From contig JANMLW010000081.1 in the NCBI GenBank assembly GCA_031372765.1, positions 1 to 25,214 on the forward strand: a DNA stretch of 25,214 bases. Direction: 5' to 3'. Numbering within the stretch: the first letter of the stretch is position 1; each line of letters starts with the position of its first letter. This DNA comes from JADCCX01 sp031372765. Lineage in GTDB: Bacteria; Pseudomonadota; Alphaproteobacteria; Rhizobiales; Beijerinckiaceae. This document shows, piece by piece, positions 1 to 7,328 of this stretch. Under the pieces are notes generated by a model. That model was given only the letters and a program-made list of their open reading frames with translations. It was not told where the DNA came from and made no database searches. The position numbers were made by a program, and so were the translations under genes.

Positions 1-1
1 C

Positions 2-1312
2 ATGACCACATTTTCCCCGCGTGAAATCGTCTCCGAGCTTGACCGCTACATCGTCGGCCAGAAGGACGCCAAGCGCGCCGTCGCCATTGCGCTGCGCAAC
101 CGCTGGCGGCGGCAGCAGCTCACGGGCACCATGCGTGAGGAGGTGCTGCCCAAGAATATCCTGATGATCGGGCCTACGGGCTGCGGCAAGACCGAGATTT
201 CGCGCCGTCTGGCCAAACTGGCGAATGCCCCCTTTCTGAAGGTGGAAGCCACGAAATTTACGGAAGTAGGCTATGTCGGCCGGGATGTTGAACAGATCAT
301 CCGTGACCTGCTCGACATAGGCATCGCGCAGGTCAAGGATATGAAGCGCAAGGAAGTGACGGCTCGCGCTGCAATAGCGGCAGAGGACCGTGTGCTGGAT
401 GTGATTGTCGGCGCAAACGCCAGCGAGGCCACGCGGGACAGCTTCCGGCGCAAACTGCGTTCGGGTGATCTTGACGACAAGGAAATCGAGATCGAGATGC
501 AGCAAGGCGGTGGCGGCGGCATGCCGATGTTCGAACTGCCCGGCATGCCCGGCGCACAGATGGGGGCCATCTCCATCGGTGATATCTTCGGCAAAATGGG
601 TGCACGCACCAAGCCGCGCAAAACGACGGTGAAAGAGGCACATGAGCCACTGGTCGCCGAGGAAAGCGAGAAGTTGCTGGATCAGGATGCCGTCATCAAG
701 GAAGCCATCCGGCAGGTTGAAGACAACGGCATTGTCTTCCTTGATGAAATTGACAAGATCTGTGTGCGTGAAGGCCGCAGCGGCGGTGGCGATGTATCGC
801 GAGAAGGCGTGCAGCGCGATTTGCTGCCCCTGATCGAGGGCACCAACGTCTCCACCAAGCACGGCGTGGTAAAAACCGACCATATCCTGTTTATCGCCTC
901 AGGGGCATTTCACATTGCCAGACCGTCCGATCTGCTGCCGGAATTACAGGGCCGCCTGCCGATCCGCGTTGAGCTGCAACCGCTGAACGAGGACGATTTC
1001 CGCCGTATCCTGACCGAGACCGAAGCCGCCCTCAGCAAGCAATATGTGGCCCTGTTGGGCACGGAGGGCGTCACATTGAGCTTTACCGATGATGCGATTG
1101 ATGCGGTCGCCAAGGTGGCCGTGGAGGTCAATGGCACGGTCGAAAACATCGGGGCGCGGCGCCTGCAAACGGTGATGGAGCGCATACTCGACGAGATCAG
1201 CTTCACTGCGCCTGATCGCTCTGGCGAGACGGTGACAATAGATGGTGATTTTGTGCGCAAGAATGTGGGTGAGCTGGCCAAGAACGTCGATCTCAGCCGG
1301 TTCATCCTGTAG
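2..1312 (+). CDS. hslU: HslU, ATPase/unfoldase subunit of the HslUV (ClpYQ) protease
   Basis: HslU is a AAA+ ATPase that forms hexameric rings, unfolds cytoplasmic substrates and feeds them to the HslV peptidase. Visible: Walker A GPTGCGKT at residues 57-64, the GYVG pore loop at 90-93, Walker B (VFLDEID) near 245-251, and a conserved second AAA part with ELQGRLPIRVEL. The C-terminus ends LSRFIL, the tail that docks into HslV. The glycine- and methionine-rich stretch around 165-200 lies in the I-domain, which is variable in this family. At 436 residues the protein is full length. The ATG is the second base of the window, so its ribosome site and the expected upstream hslV lie outside. An imperfect GC-rich hairpin follows the stop. 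Confidence 0.98.
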   Translation: MTTFSPREIVSELDRYIVGQKDAKRAVAIALRNRWRRQQLTGTMREEVLPKNILMIGPTGCGKTEISRRLAKLANAPFLKVEATKFTEVGYVGRDVEQIIRDLLDIGIAQVKDMKRKEVTARAAIAAEDRVLDVIVGANASEATRDSFRRKLRSGDLDDKEIEIEMQQGGGGGMPMFELPGMPGAQMGAISIGDIFGKMGARTKPRKTTVKEAHEPLVAEESEKLLDQDAVIKEAIRQVEDNGIVFLDEIDKICVREGRSGGGDVSREGVQRDLLPLIEGTNVSTKHGVVKTDHILFIASGAFHIARPSDLLPELQGRLPIRVELQPLNEDDFRRILTETEAALSKQYVALLGTEGVTLSFTDDAIDAVAKVAVEVNGTVENIGARRLQTVMERILDEISFTAPDRSGETVTIDGDFVRKNVGELAKNVDLSRFIL

Positions 1313-1327
1313 ATGCCGTATCCACTG

Positions 1328-1352
1328 CCTCCCCCCACTTGTGGTGGGGAGG
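1328..1352 (+). terminator. Imperfect GC hairpin after hslU
   Basis: The left arm CCTCCCCCCAC (1328-1338) pairs with the right arm GTGGGGAGG (1344-1352) over nine base pairs, with two extra C in the left arm. It lies 15 bases after the hslU stop, between convergent genes. No T-run follows, so termination is uncertain. Confidence 0.4.
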
Positions 1353-1412
1353 GTGTTCACACAGCACAGCGCCAGCAGGTTCAGCATGAAATGGAACCCA
1401 ATGCACAACGCT

Positions 1413-2132
1413 CTACCGCTGTCTGACACTGCCTGCAAAACCTGTCACGCGGGACACCACCTGACCATCGAGGCCGGCAAAGCCATGATGTCCTGCGGCC
1501 TGGCATGGGTCACCTTCGTCGCGCCCGCCATCAAGCCAGACCACGCGCGCCTTTCCGGCTGACCATGCAATGAACGGATCGACCAGCGATGGCAGCGTTA
1601 CCCGGCAACCATCCTTGCGATGGTGAATGATCAGTGTGGGGGGCAGGCTGGAAGGTGATCCGGCATTGGACTGGAACTGGTCCAGCATGCCTGATGTTAT
1701 GACCAGACCGTCCGGATTTGCAGGGAGCGAACTGTGAATGCGTGTGGCACCCCGGCTGGTCGCCACAACGACTACAGGTCTGGCAATGCCCTGCATGTGT
1801 TTAACGGCATTGGCGGGACTGCCCCATGCATCGAGTGTCAGTGTCGCAAAGCCCGCAGCTGCATAACGGTCCCGCGTGCGAACCAGCTGGTTACCCTTGA
1901 GCTGCGTGATCTGTCCATCTGCTGTGATGCCAAGGCTGCCGTTGCCACCGGGCATCAGGATGATGCTGCCACGCGGTTTACCTTTGGGCATGGTGATGAC
2001 AGCATAGCCACCAAGTTCCGGCACCGATTTATCCGCAGCATACGCTGTGTTTGGCGGAAATGACAAAAATCCGACCGTTGCAGCTATTGCCAGGCAGGCC
2101 CGAAGTACGATGTCCCGAGACATTGTCACCAT
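1413..2132 (-). CDS. Secreted alpha/beta-hydrolase (dienelactone-hydrolase-like)
   Basis: This is a 239-residue protein with an N-terminal signal peptide (hydrophobic about 8-30, likely cleavage after AYA) and an alpha/beta-hydrolase fold, so a periplasmic hydrolase is expected. The oxyanion region reads MPGGNGS (60-66). The likely nucleophile is Ser126 in ATSRGA. Asp174 (HRKDGC) and His215/216 (GHHGF) are placed to complete the triad. The substrate is unknown. The start at 2132 is supported by AGGAGA eight bases upstream; the second Met, three codons in, is less well spaced. A candidate promoter (2163-2190) and a 20-bp tandem repeat (2193-2232) lie directly upstream, so the gene is probably regulated. 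It converges on hslU. Confidence 0.82.
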   Translation of the reverse strand: MVTMSRDIVLRACLAIAATVGFLSFPPNTAYAADKSVPELGGYAVITMPKGKPRGSIILMPGGNGSLGITADGQITQLKGNQLVRTRDRYAAAGFATLTLDAWGSPANAVKHMQGIARPVVVVATSRGATRIHSSLPANPDGLVITSGMLDQFQSNAGSPSSLPPTLIIHHRKDGCRVTLPSLVDPFIAWSAGKARVVWLDGGRDEGDPCQAAGHHGFAGLDGQVVSRVTGFAGSVRQR

Positions 2133-2162
2133 GGAATAATTCTCCTTTTGGAAGACCGACTG

Positions 2163-2190
2163 ATTATGATGCGTAATTTCAAAATGTCAC
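2163..2190 (-). promoter_or_regulatory. Candidate promoter of the secreted hydrolase
   Basis: Read on the minus strand, GTGACA (2190-2185) serves as -35 and CATAAT (2168-2163) as -10, with a 16-base spacer. It lies 31 bases upstream of the hydrolase start and next to the tandem repeat at 2193-2232. The match to consensus is moderate. Confidence 0.5.
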
Positions 2191-2192
2191 GG

Positions 2193-2232
2193 CCCTTTGA
2201 TCGCAAGGACATCCCTTTGATTGTAAGGACAT
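2193..2232. repeat. Two tandem 20-bp units, likely regulator-binding site
   Basis: CCCTTTGATCGCAAGGACAT (2193-2212) is followed without a gap by a copy differing at two pyrimidine positions (2213-2232). Each unit contains the inverted repeat CCTT-N7-AAGG. The repeat lies between divergent genes, just upstream of a candidate -35 for the hydrolase gene. This is the place expected for an activator or a cooperative repressor. The regulator is unknown. Confidence 0.6.
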
Positions 2233-2311
2233 CGGCGGCCTGTCATCGTCATTGCGTATTCATCTTGAAACTGTCAGAGCAGCGGCCTGATCAATGGAGT
2301 TGATAAAGCCC

Positions 2312-2713
2312 ATGTTTTCCGTCGAGGTTCGTGACCGCATCATGATAGCGCATTCCTTGCCCGATCCATTCTTTGGACCGGCGCAAGGCAAGCATGGTGC
2401 TACCTTTGTGGTTGACGTGGCGTTTTTTCGCGAAACGATGACGAAGCAGAATGTTGTGGTTGATATCGGTGCGGCGCTTGATGTCCTGAACAAGACCCTC
2501 AAGCCGCTGTCCTACAAGGATCTGGATACCTTGCCGCAGTTCAAGGGCGTGCTGACAACCACTGAATTTCTCTGCAAGTATATTTTCGATGCCATGGTGG
2601 CTGCGGCCACGACGGGCGCGCTGGGTGATGATGGCAGGGGTCTGTCAAGGATACGCGTCACGCTGCATGAAACTGATCTGGCCCGTGCTGCCTATGAAGG
2701 CAATCTTGGGTGA
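2312..2713 (+). CDS. Divergent 6-pyruvoyl-tetrahydropterin synthase / QueD-fold protein
   Basis: This 133-residue protein has the T-fold pattern of the PTPS/QueD family: EVRDRIMIAHSLP at the start, HGATFVVDV at 28-36, VVDIGAALD at 49-57, TTTEFLCKYIFD at 82-93 and IRVTLHET near the end. Several diagnostic QueD residues are missing. The catalytic Cys before HGH is absent, the zinc motif HGH reads HGA (28-30), and the LDHxxLN histidine region reads LSYKDLD. His14, Glu85 and Glu120 remain. It may be a non-catalytic pterin binder or an enzyme with changed chemistry. The start at 2312 matches the N-terminus I recall for relatives; an in-frame ATG at 2294 is the alternative. The stop overlaps the next start (GTGA), so it is translationally coupled to a glycosyltransferase. 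Confidence 0.8.
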   Translation: MFSVEVRDRIMIAHSLPDPFFGPAQGKHGATFVVDVAFFRETMTKQNVVVDIGAALDVLNKTLKPLSYKDLDTLPQFKGVLTTTEFLCKYIFDAMVAAATTGALGDDGRGLSRIRVTLHETDLARAAYEGNLG

Positions 2714-3753
2714 TCGATGTCGCCTTTTGCATTCCCGGTGATATTGCGCTTCCAACAGGGGGCTACAAGTATGATCGCGAGGTGCTGGCGCTTCTGCCGC
2801 AGCATGGTGTTACAGTGCAGCATCTGGTGCTGCCCGAGAGCTTTCCAACACCTACGGCCCGCGACCTTGCTGAAACCGGTCGCTTGCTGTCAGCAGTGGA
2901 CCGCAAGACTGTCCTGCTGATTGATGGTCTGGCGCTGGGGGCCATTCCACCTGCAATGATTGCGGACTTGCCGCGCAAAACGGTGGCGCTGGTGCACCAT
3001 CCGCTTGGGCTTGAAGCAGGGCTTGATCCGAATCTTGCAGCTTTCCTCATCGCCAATGAGAAGGCCGTGCTCCAGCATGTGCGCCATACAATCGTGACCA
3101 GCGATACAACGCGGCGTATTCTGATCGATGACTTCGGCCTGCGCCATCAGCAGATAACCGTGGCCGAGCCTGGCACGATGCGGGCAGAGCGTGCGGCGGG
3201 CAATGGTGACCGCGTGGAAATCCTGGCGGTCGGTGCTGTTTCCCGGCGCAAGGCCTACGATAGCCTCGTGGCTGCCCTCGCCCCGCTCAGCACGCTGCAT
3301 TGGCATCTCACCATAGTGGGAACTCTGGATCGCTCCCCGGAGGCCGTTGCTGCACTCCGTTCCGTCATTGATGGCTCGGGGTTGGATAATCGTATCACGC
3401 TTGCAGGAGCCGTCGGGGAGGCCGCGCTTGATACGCTTTACGCCCGCAGTGATTTGTTTGTGAGCGCCTCTCTGTTTGAGGGCTATGGCATGGCGCTCAC
3501 CGAAGCACTGGCCCGTGGTCTGCCCATCGTGACATCGGATGGCGGCGCTGCTGCTGACACCGTGCCGGATTCTGCCGCGATGAAAGTGCCGACTGGGGAT
3601 ACGATGCTATTGTCCCATGCAATGCAGTTGCTCCTCAGCGATGCTGCCCTGCGCCGCCGCATGGCGGATGCCGCCTGGGCTGCCGCCGCACTGCTGCCGA
3701 CATGGGACGATACGGCGCGTGACATTGCTGATGTTTTGAAGACAGTCGCATAA
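2710..3753 (+). CDS. Glycosyltransferase, GT4 family (group 1)
   Basis: This is a 347-residue GT-B fold enzyme that would move sugar from an activated donor to an unknown acceptor. Visible: an N-terminal acceptor domain beginning with AFCIPGDIALPTGGYKYDREV, a linker VEILAVGAVSRRK (169-181) opening the donor domain, and the EX7E signature with Glu257 and Glu265 in FEGYGMALTEALA. No membrane segment or signal peptide is seen, so it is probably cytoplasmic. The GTG start overlaps the stop of the preceding pterin-fold gene, and the methyltransferase starts 19 bases after its stop. The three genes thus look like one operon making a small glycosylated and methylated compound. The acceptor cannot be read from the sequence. 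Confidence 0.88.
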   Translation: MIDVAFCIPGDIALPTGGYKYDREVLALLPQHGVTVQHLVLPESFPTPTARDLAETGRLLSAVDRKTVLLIDGLALGAIPPAMIADLPRKTVALVHHPLGLEAGLDPNLAAFLIANEKAVLQHVRHTIVTSDTTRRILIDDFGLRHQQITVAEPGTMRAERAAGNGDRVEILAVGAVSRRKAYDSLVAALAPLSTLHWHLTIVGTLDRSPEAVAALRSVIDGSGLDNRITLAGAVGEAALDTLYARSDLFVSASLFEGYGMALTEALARGLPIVTSDGGAAADTVPDSAAMKVPTGDTMLLSHAMQLLLSDAALRRRMADAAWAAAALLPTWDDTARDIADVLKTVA

Positions 3754-3772
3754 TGAAAAAGGATAGAAGATA

Positions 3773-4612
3773 ATGAGTTTCAGCCCAGAATGGCTGGCCC
3801 TGCGCGAGCCTGCTGACCACGCCGCTGTCAACCCCGAGCTGCGGGCGGCACTCGCCGCGCGCTTTGCCGGCCAGGACAGTATCACTGTGGTTGATCTGGG
3901 CAGTGGGGCGGGCTCAAACCTGCGGGGCACATGGTCTGTGCTGCCCCGAGAGCAGACCTGGACACTGGTGGATTATGATCCCGTTCTATTGGATGCTGCC
4001 CGCTTGCGTCTGGCGCAATGGGCAGATTCAGCACAGGCCAAGGGTGACGCCATCGAACTGACCAAGGACGGCAAACTTTTGCGCGTGTTTTTCCGTGAGG
4101 CCGATCTTTCCGGCGGAGATTTCAGCGAAGTCGTGGCCGGAGCCGAACTCATCACCGCAGCCGCCCTGTTTGATCTCGTCTCGGTGGCTGCCATCGAAAA
4201 GCTGGCGGAAAGCGTGGTGCATAACCGCCAGGTGTTCTTCACTGTTTTGACCTATGATGGCCACTCCCGCTGGACTCCGCCCCATCCAGCTGATGCCGCG
4301 ATGTGCGCAGCCTTCAACAGCCATCAGCGCGGCGACAAGGGCTTTGGCCCCGCAGCAGGGCCGGGGGGCACGACAGCGCTGGCCAAAGCGTTCTACGGCA
4401 GGGGGTACCGCGTGCTGCGCGGCACCAGCCCTTGGGTTGTGGACAAGAGTTTTGGTTCCCTGCGACGTGATCTTGATGCCGGGTTTGCGGGTGCTGTCGG
4501 CGAAACCGGGGAGGTGGAAGCATCCGTGGTGGAAGACTGGCTCAAACTGCGCCGCTCATCCCGCGCAGGCGTGACAGTGATCGGTCACGAGGACCTGCTC
4601 GCGATGGGGTGA
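3773..4612 (+). CDS. Class I SAM-dependent methyltransferase
   Basis: This is a 279-residue cytoplasmic protein with a Rossmann-like methyltransferase core. Motif I reads VVDLGSGAGSN (39-49), where SAM binds. The acidic motif II reads WTLVDYDP (63-70), and a GAELITAAALFDLVS strand follows. The C-terminal half (RWTPPHPADAAM, GRGYRVLRGTSPW) shows no named domain I can recognise. AGGATAGAAG before the ATG is a usable ribosome site. It is the third gene of the operon with the pterin-fold protein and the GT4 glycosyltransferase, and converges on the cytochrome b561 gene with seven bases between stops. The substrate is unknown. Confidence 0.85.
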   Translation: MSFSPEWLALREPADHAAVNPELRAALAARFAGQDSITVVDLGSGAGSNLRGTWSVLPREQTWTLVDYDPVLLDAARLRLAQWADSAQAKGDAIELTKDGKLLRVFFREADLSGGDFSEVVAGAELITAAALFDLVSVAAIEKLAESVVHNRQVFFTVLTYDGHSRWTPPHPADAAMCAAFNSHQRGDKGFGPAAGPGGTTALAKAFYGRGYRVLRGTSPWVVDKSFGSLRRDLDAGFAGAVGETGEVEASVVEDWLKLRRSSRAGVTVIGHEDLLAMG

Positions 4613-4619
4613 GAAACCC

Positions 4620-5177
4620 TTATCGTTCCCCGATCTTCGGCATCATCCGCCTCAGTACATTGTCCTTGCGGATGAAGTGATGAAACAGCGCCGCGCCGAT
4701 ATGCGCAAGAACAGCCAGGCCCAGCAGGATAGCGCCCAGTTTGTGCAGGAAGAACACGGTGCCAGCCATTTTCTGGTCCGGCGTTGTCAGGCCCGGCAGG
4801 CTGAACCAGCCGTGGATGCTCAAGGCGGGATAGAGCGACACACCCAGCCAGCCCAGCAGCGGCACGGCGAGCAGCAGACCATAGATGCCCCAGTGGGTGA
4901 GATGCGCAATGGCGCGCTGCCATGGCTCCAGTGTCGGTTCATCCGGCGGTGCGCCCTTGCTGAAGCGGTAGGCCAGACGCCCAACGACGATGAAAAGCAG
5001 GATGAACCCGCCCAGTTTGTGGTTGTCATAGAGAATGTTGGTCAGCGCATCGAACTTTGTCACCTCGCCCCGGTAGGTCATGTAGAGGCCAACCGGGATC
5101 ATGATGAAAACAAAAGCCGCCGTTATCCAGTGGAACTGCCGCGCGGTGCCGGAATAAACCTGTGTCTGCCCTGCCAT
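4620..5177 (-). CDS. Cytochrome b561, membrane di-heme electron carrier
   Basis: This 185-residue inner-membrane protein belongs to the bacterial cytochrome b561 family, which moves electrons between quinol and periplasmic acceptors and binds two b hemes. About four hydrophobic segments are visible: near 15-36, 55-70, 95-116 and 142-165. Histidines that can ligate heme are His16 (RQFHW), His53 (DNHKLGG), His145 (FLHKLGA) and His159 (LAHIGAAL). The family motif HKLGA is clear. It stands alone on the minus strand. Its promoter would lie in 5178-5454, the region shared with the deacetylase-like gene. Confidence 0.9.
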   Translation of the reverse strand: MAGQTQVYSGTARQFHWITAAFVFIMIPVGLYMTYRGEVTKFDALTNILYDNHKLGGFILLFIVVGRLAYRFSKGAPPDEPTLEPWQRAIAHLTHWGIYGLLLAVPLLGWLGVSLYPALSIHGWFSLPGLTTPDQKMAGTVFFLHKLGAILLGLAVLAHIGAALFHHFIRKDNVLRRMMPKIGER

Positions 5178-5318
5178 GAAACACTCCTGATCTCAGCCCA
5201 GTCATTGCATCATCATGCGCAGCTTTTGTGAAAATGGAAAGATGCTGCATCGGGGCCAGTCGATCAGCCTGCCTCACTGCTTTGTGACATCATTTATCTG
5301 TGTTGTTTCCATGCTTAG

Positions 5319-5344
5319 TTCAGGCGCTTTGTTCAGGCGCTTTG
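5319..5344. repeat. Perfect 13-bp tandem duplication
   Basis: TTCAGGCGCTTTG occurs twice back to back (5319-5331, 5332-5344). It lies in the divergent intergenic region, 11 bases before a CtrA-type box. It may be part of a regulatory site or a replication slip. Confidence 0.7.
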
Positions 5345-5354
5345 TTTACCTGCG

Positions 5355-5370
5355 TTAACGCGACCTTAAC
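5355..5370 (+). promoter_or_regulatory. CtrA-type binding box TTAA-N7-TTAAC
   Basis: TTAA at 5355-5358, seven bases, then TTAAC at 5366-5370 matches the alphaproteobacterial CtrA consensus exactly. It is 85 bases upstream of the deacetylase-like gene start, which suggests cell-cycle control of that gene or of the divergent cytochrome gene. Confidence 0.6.
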
Positions 5371-5454
5371 GCAGGGGCGGTTGGATATCCAAAGCTCTTG
5401 AATGCAACGATTCGCCGTTGGAGGGGCATCATCAGGGATGGCGCAGCGCAGCAG

Positions 5455-6669
5455 ATGTCGGACGACGATCTGACCAAACCGCTCGGCATGGACCGCGACG
5501 CGAAAAAAGCGGCGCGCAGAACCCTGCCTCTTGCCCGGATTTCAGCCCTGATGTGCGGTGCGCTGCTGGCCGGCATAGTCAGTTTTGTGGCGATGACCGA
5601 TGATCCCCTTGGCGGCGAGCCCATGGTTGTTGCCTCAATAGACAAAATGCCCAAACGTGAAAGTGGTCCCCTGTCGCAAGCGCCGGTCACGGCAGAAAAC
5701 CTGTCACCCAATGTGCGTGAGATTCCTGCACAGGCGCGTGGCCAGCGGCAGGGCGCTTCGGAGCTGGAAAATGACGCTGGCGTGAAAGTGGTGCGTACCA
5801 ATGGACAGATCCCCGGTTCGGTCATCATCCGCGTGCCGGATGCTCAACCAACGATTCGGCTGGCACCCGCACCCGATCGCCGCCTGATCGAGAAAAGCCG
5901 TCACGGCAATTTGCCAAAGCGCGGCCCCGATGATCTGCGGGCCTCGGATGTCTATGCCCGCCCTGTCACGCAATTGCAGAAAGTGGCCGCCGTGCGCGTC
6001 GCCATCGTGATCGGCGGACTGGGCATCAGTGCCAATATCACGCAGGATGCCATCCAGAGGCTTCCGGGGCCTGTCAGTCTCGCCTTTGCGCCTTACGGCA
6101 CCGATCTGGAGCGGCAGGTTATCAGGGCCCGCGAAGATGGGCACGAAATTCTGTTACAGGCCCCCATGGAGCCGTTTGACTATCCCGATAACGATCCCGG
6201 CCCGCAAACCCTTCTCAGCACGTTGTCCGCAGACCAGAACCTTGACCGGTTGCAATGGCTGATGAGCCGCTTTCCAGGCTACATTGGTGTGGTCAACTAC
6301 ATGGGAGGTCGCTTCACGGCGACGGATGTCGCGTTGGCTCCTGTCATGAAGGAAATTGCCAGTCGGGGGCTTGTGTATCTTGATGACGGCTCATCGGGCC
6401 GGAGCATGGCCACGCAGAGCGCTGCAGGTGCGGGCGCTTCCGCTGCACGCGCCGATGTCGTGATTGATGCGATCCAGCGTGGAGCGGACATCGATATTGC
6501 TCTGGCTCGCCTTGAGAGGATTGCCCGCGAGAAAGGCAGCGCCATTGGTTATGCCGCTGCCTTGCCGGTAACGCTGGACAAGGTTGCCCGCTGGGCCAAG
6601 GCCGCCGAAGCGCGGGGCGTGACGCTGGTGCCGCTCAGTGCTGTCGTCACCTCGCCCAAGCGGAGCTGA
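5455..6669 (+). CDS. Divergent polysaccharide deacetylase family protein (YibQ/DUF610-like)
   Basis: This protein has about 404 residues: a short cytoplasmic start, one membrane anchor or uncleaved signal (LARISALMCGALLAGIVSF), a proline-rich linker, and a C-terminal NodB-like barrel from about residue 180 that should sit in the periplasm. Barrel landmarks are AIVIGGLGIS, LAFAPYG, GHEILLQAPMEPFDYP and GVVNYMGGRF. The usual Asp-Asp of IVIDDLG is Gly-Gly here. That fits the divergent alphaproteobacterial branch and may mean weak or changed catalysis. The start at 5455 begins MSDDDLTKPLG; an upstream in-frame TTG at 5398 gives a longer but less likely form. rppH starts one base after its stop, so the two are co-transcribed. 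A CtrA-type box lies upstream. Confidence 0.85.
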   Translation: MSDDDLTKPLGMDRDAKKAARRTLPLARISALMCGALLAGIVSFVAMTDDPLGGEPMVVASIDKMPKRESGPLSQAPVTAENLSPNVREIPAQARGQRQGASELENDAGVKVVRTNGQIPGSVIIRVPDAQPTIRLAPAPDRRLIEKSRHGNLPKRGPDDLRASDVYARPVTQLQKVAAVRVAIVIGGLGISANITQDAIQRLPGPVSLAFAPYGTDLERQVIRAREDGHEILLQAPMEPFDYPDNDPGPQTLLSTLSADQNLDRLQWLMSRFPGYIGVVNYMGGRFTATDVALAPVMKEIASRGLVYLDDGSSGRSMATQSAAGAGASAARADVVIDAIQRGADIDIALARLERIAREKGSAIGYAAALPVTLDKVARWAKAAEARGVTLVPLSAVVTSPKRS

Positions 6670-6670
6670 T

Positions 6671-7198
6671 ATGATCAAGCCTCCAGAGGCTCCAAGGACG
6701 ATGACTGGCGGTCCCTACCGCCCCTGCGTCGGCATCATGCTGATCAACAAGGCGGGCCTTGTCTGGATCGGGGATCGTCGCAAGGATTCAACGCCTGAGC
6801 ATGTGGGCGATGGCTATTCCTGGCAGATGCCACAGGGTGGCCTGGACAGGGGCGAAAACCCCTATCATGCAGCGCTGCGCGAACTGGCGGAGGAAACCGC
6901 TGTCACATCAACGTCATTTCTGGCGGAAGCGCCGGACTGGTATGCCTATGATCTGCCCGATCCAGTGGCGGAGAAATCCTGGAAGGGCAAATTCCGTGGC
7001 CAGACACAGAAGTGGTTTGCTCTCCGATTTGAGGGAGAGGACAGCGAAATTAACGTTCTTAACCCCGGGCCGGGCCACAAACCGGAGTTTTCGGCATGGC
7101 GATGGGAGAGAATGGACCGGCTGGTTGATCTGATCATTCCATTCAAGCGTCCGGTTTATGAGAAGGTTGTGATGGCATTTGGACATCTTGGCGGATAA
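6671..7198 (+). CDS. rppH: RppH, RNA pyrophosphohydrolase (Nudix)
   Basis: RppH removes pyrophosphate from the 5' end of mRNAs and so starts RNase E-dependent decay. The 175-residue protein has the N-terminal YRPCVGIMLIN signature and the WQMPQGGLDRGE motif. A complete Nudix box runs at about 56-78, with RELAEET supplying the metal-binding glutamates, followed by the KWFALRFEG strand typical of RppH. The ATG at 6671 is one base after the upstream stop; MTGGPYRP, ten codons in, is a possible internal start. Its place directly after a polysaccharide-deacetylase-like gene is common in rhizobial genomes. Confidence 0.95.
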   Translation: MIKPPEAPRTMTGGPYRPCVGIMLINKAGLVWIGDRRKDSTPEHVGDGYSWQMPQGGLDRGENPYHAALRELAEETAVTSTSFLAEAPDWYAYDLPDPVAEKSWKGKFRGQTQKWFALRFEGEDSEINVLNPGPGHKPEFSAWRWERMDRLVDLIIPFKRPVYEKVVMAFGHLGG

Positions 7199-7328
7199 GG
7201 CACTCAGGTGCGGCTTGCCGTATTGCCTCAATATGTCCATGTTTAGTGATGAATCGGGTTAAGCCCGGTCCATTGTGTGCCCGAACTGTTTTACTGCATT
7301 TTTCTTCTGATAGAATGAGGCTCCGCAC

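Noticed and set aside
7049..7065. TTAA-N5-TTAAC inside rppH as a CtrA box
   Set aside because: The spacer is five, not seven, and it lies within coding sequence.
7250..7265. Hairpin CGGG-TTAAG-CCCG after rppH as a terminator
   Set aside because: Only four to five base pairs and no T-run; too weak to call.
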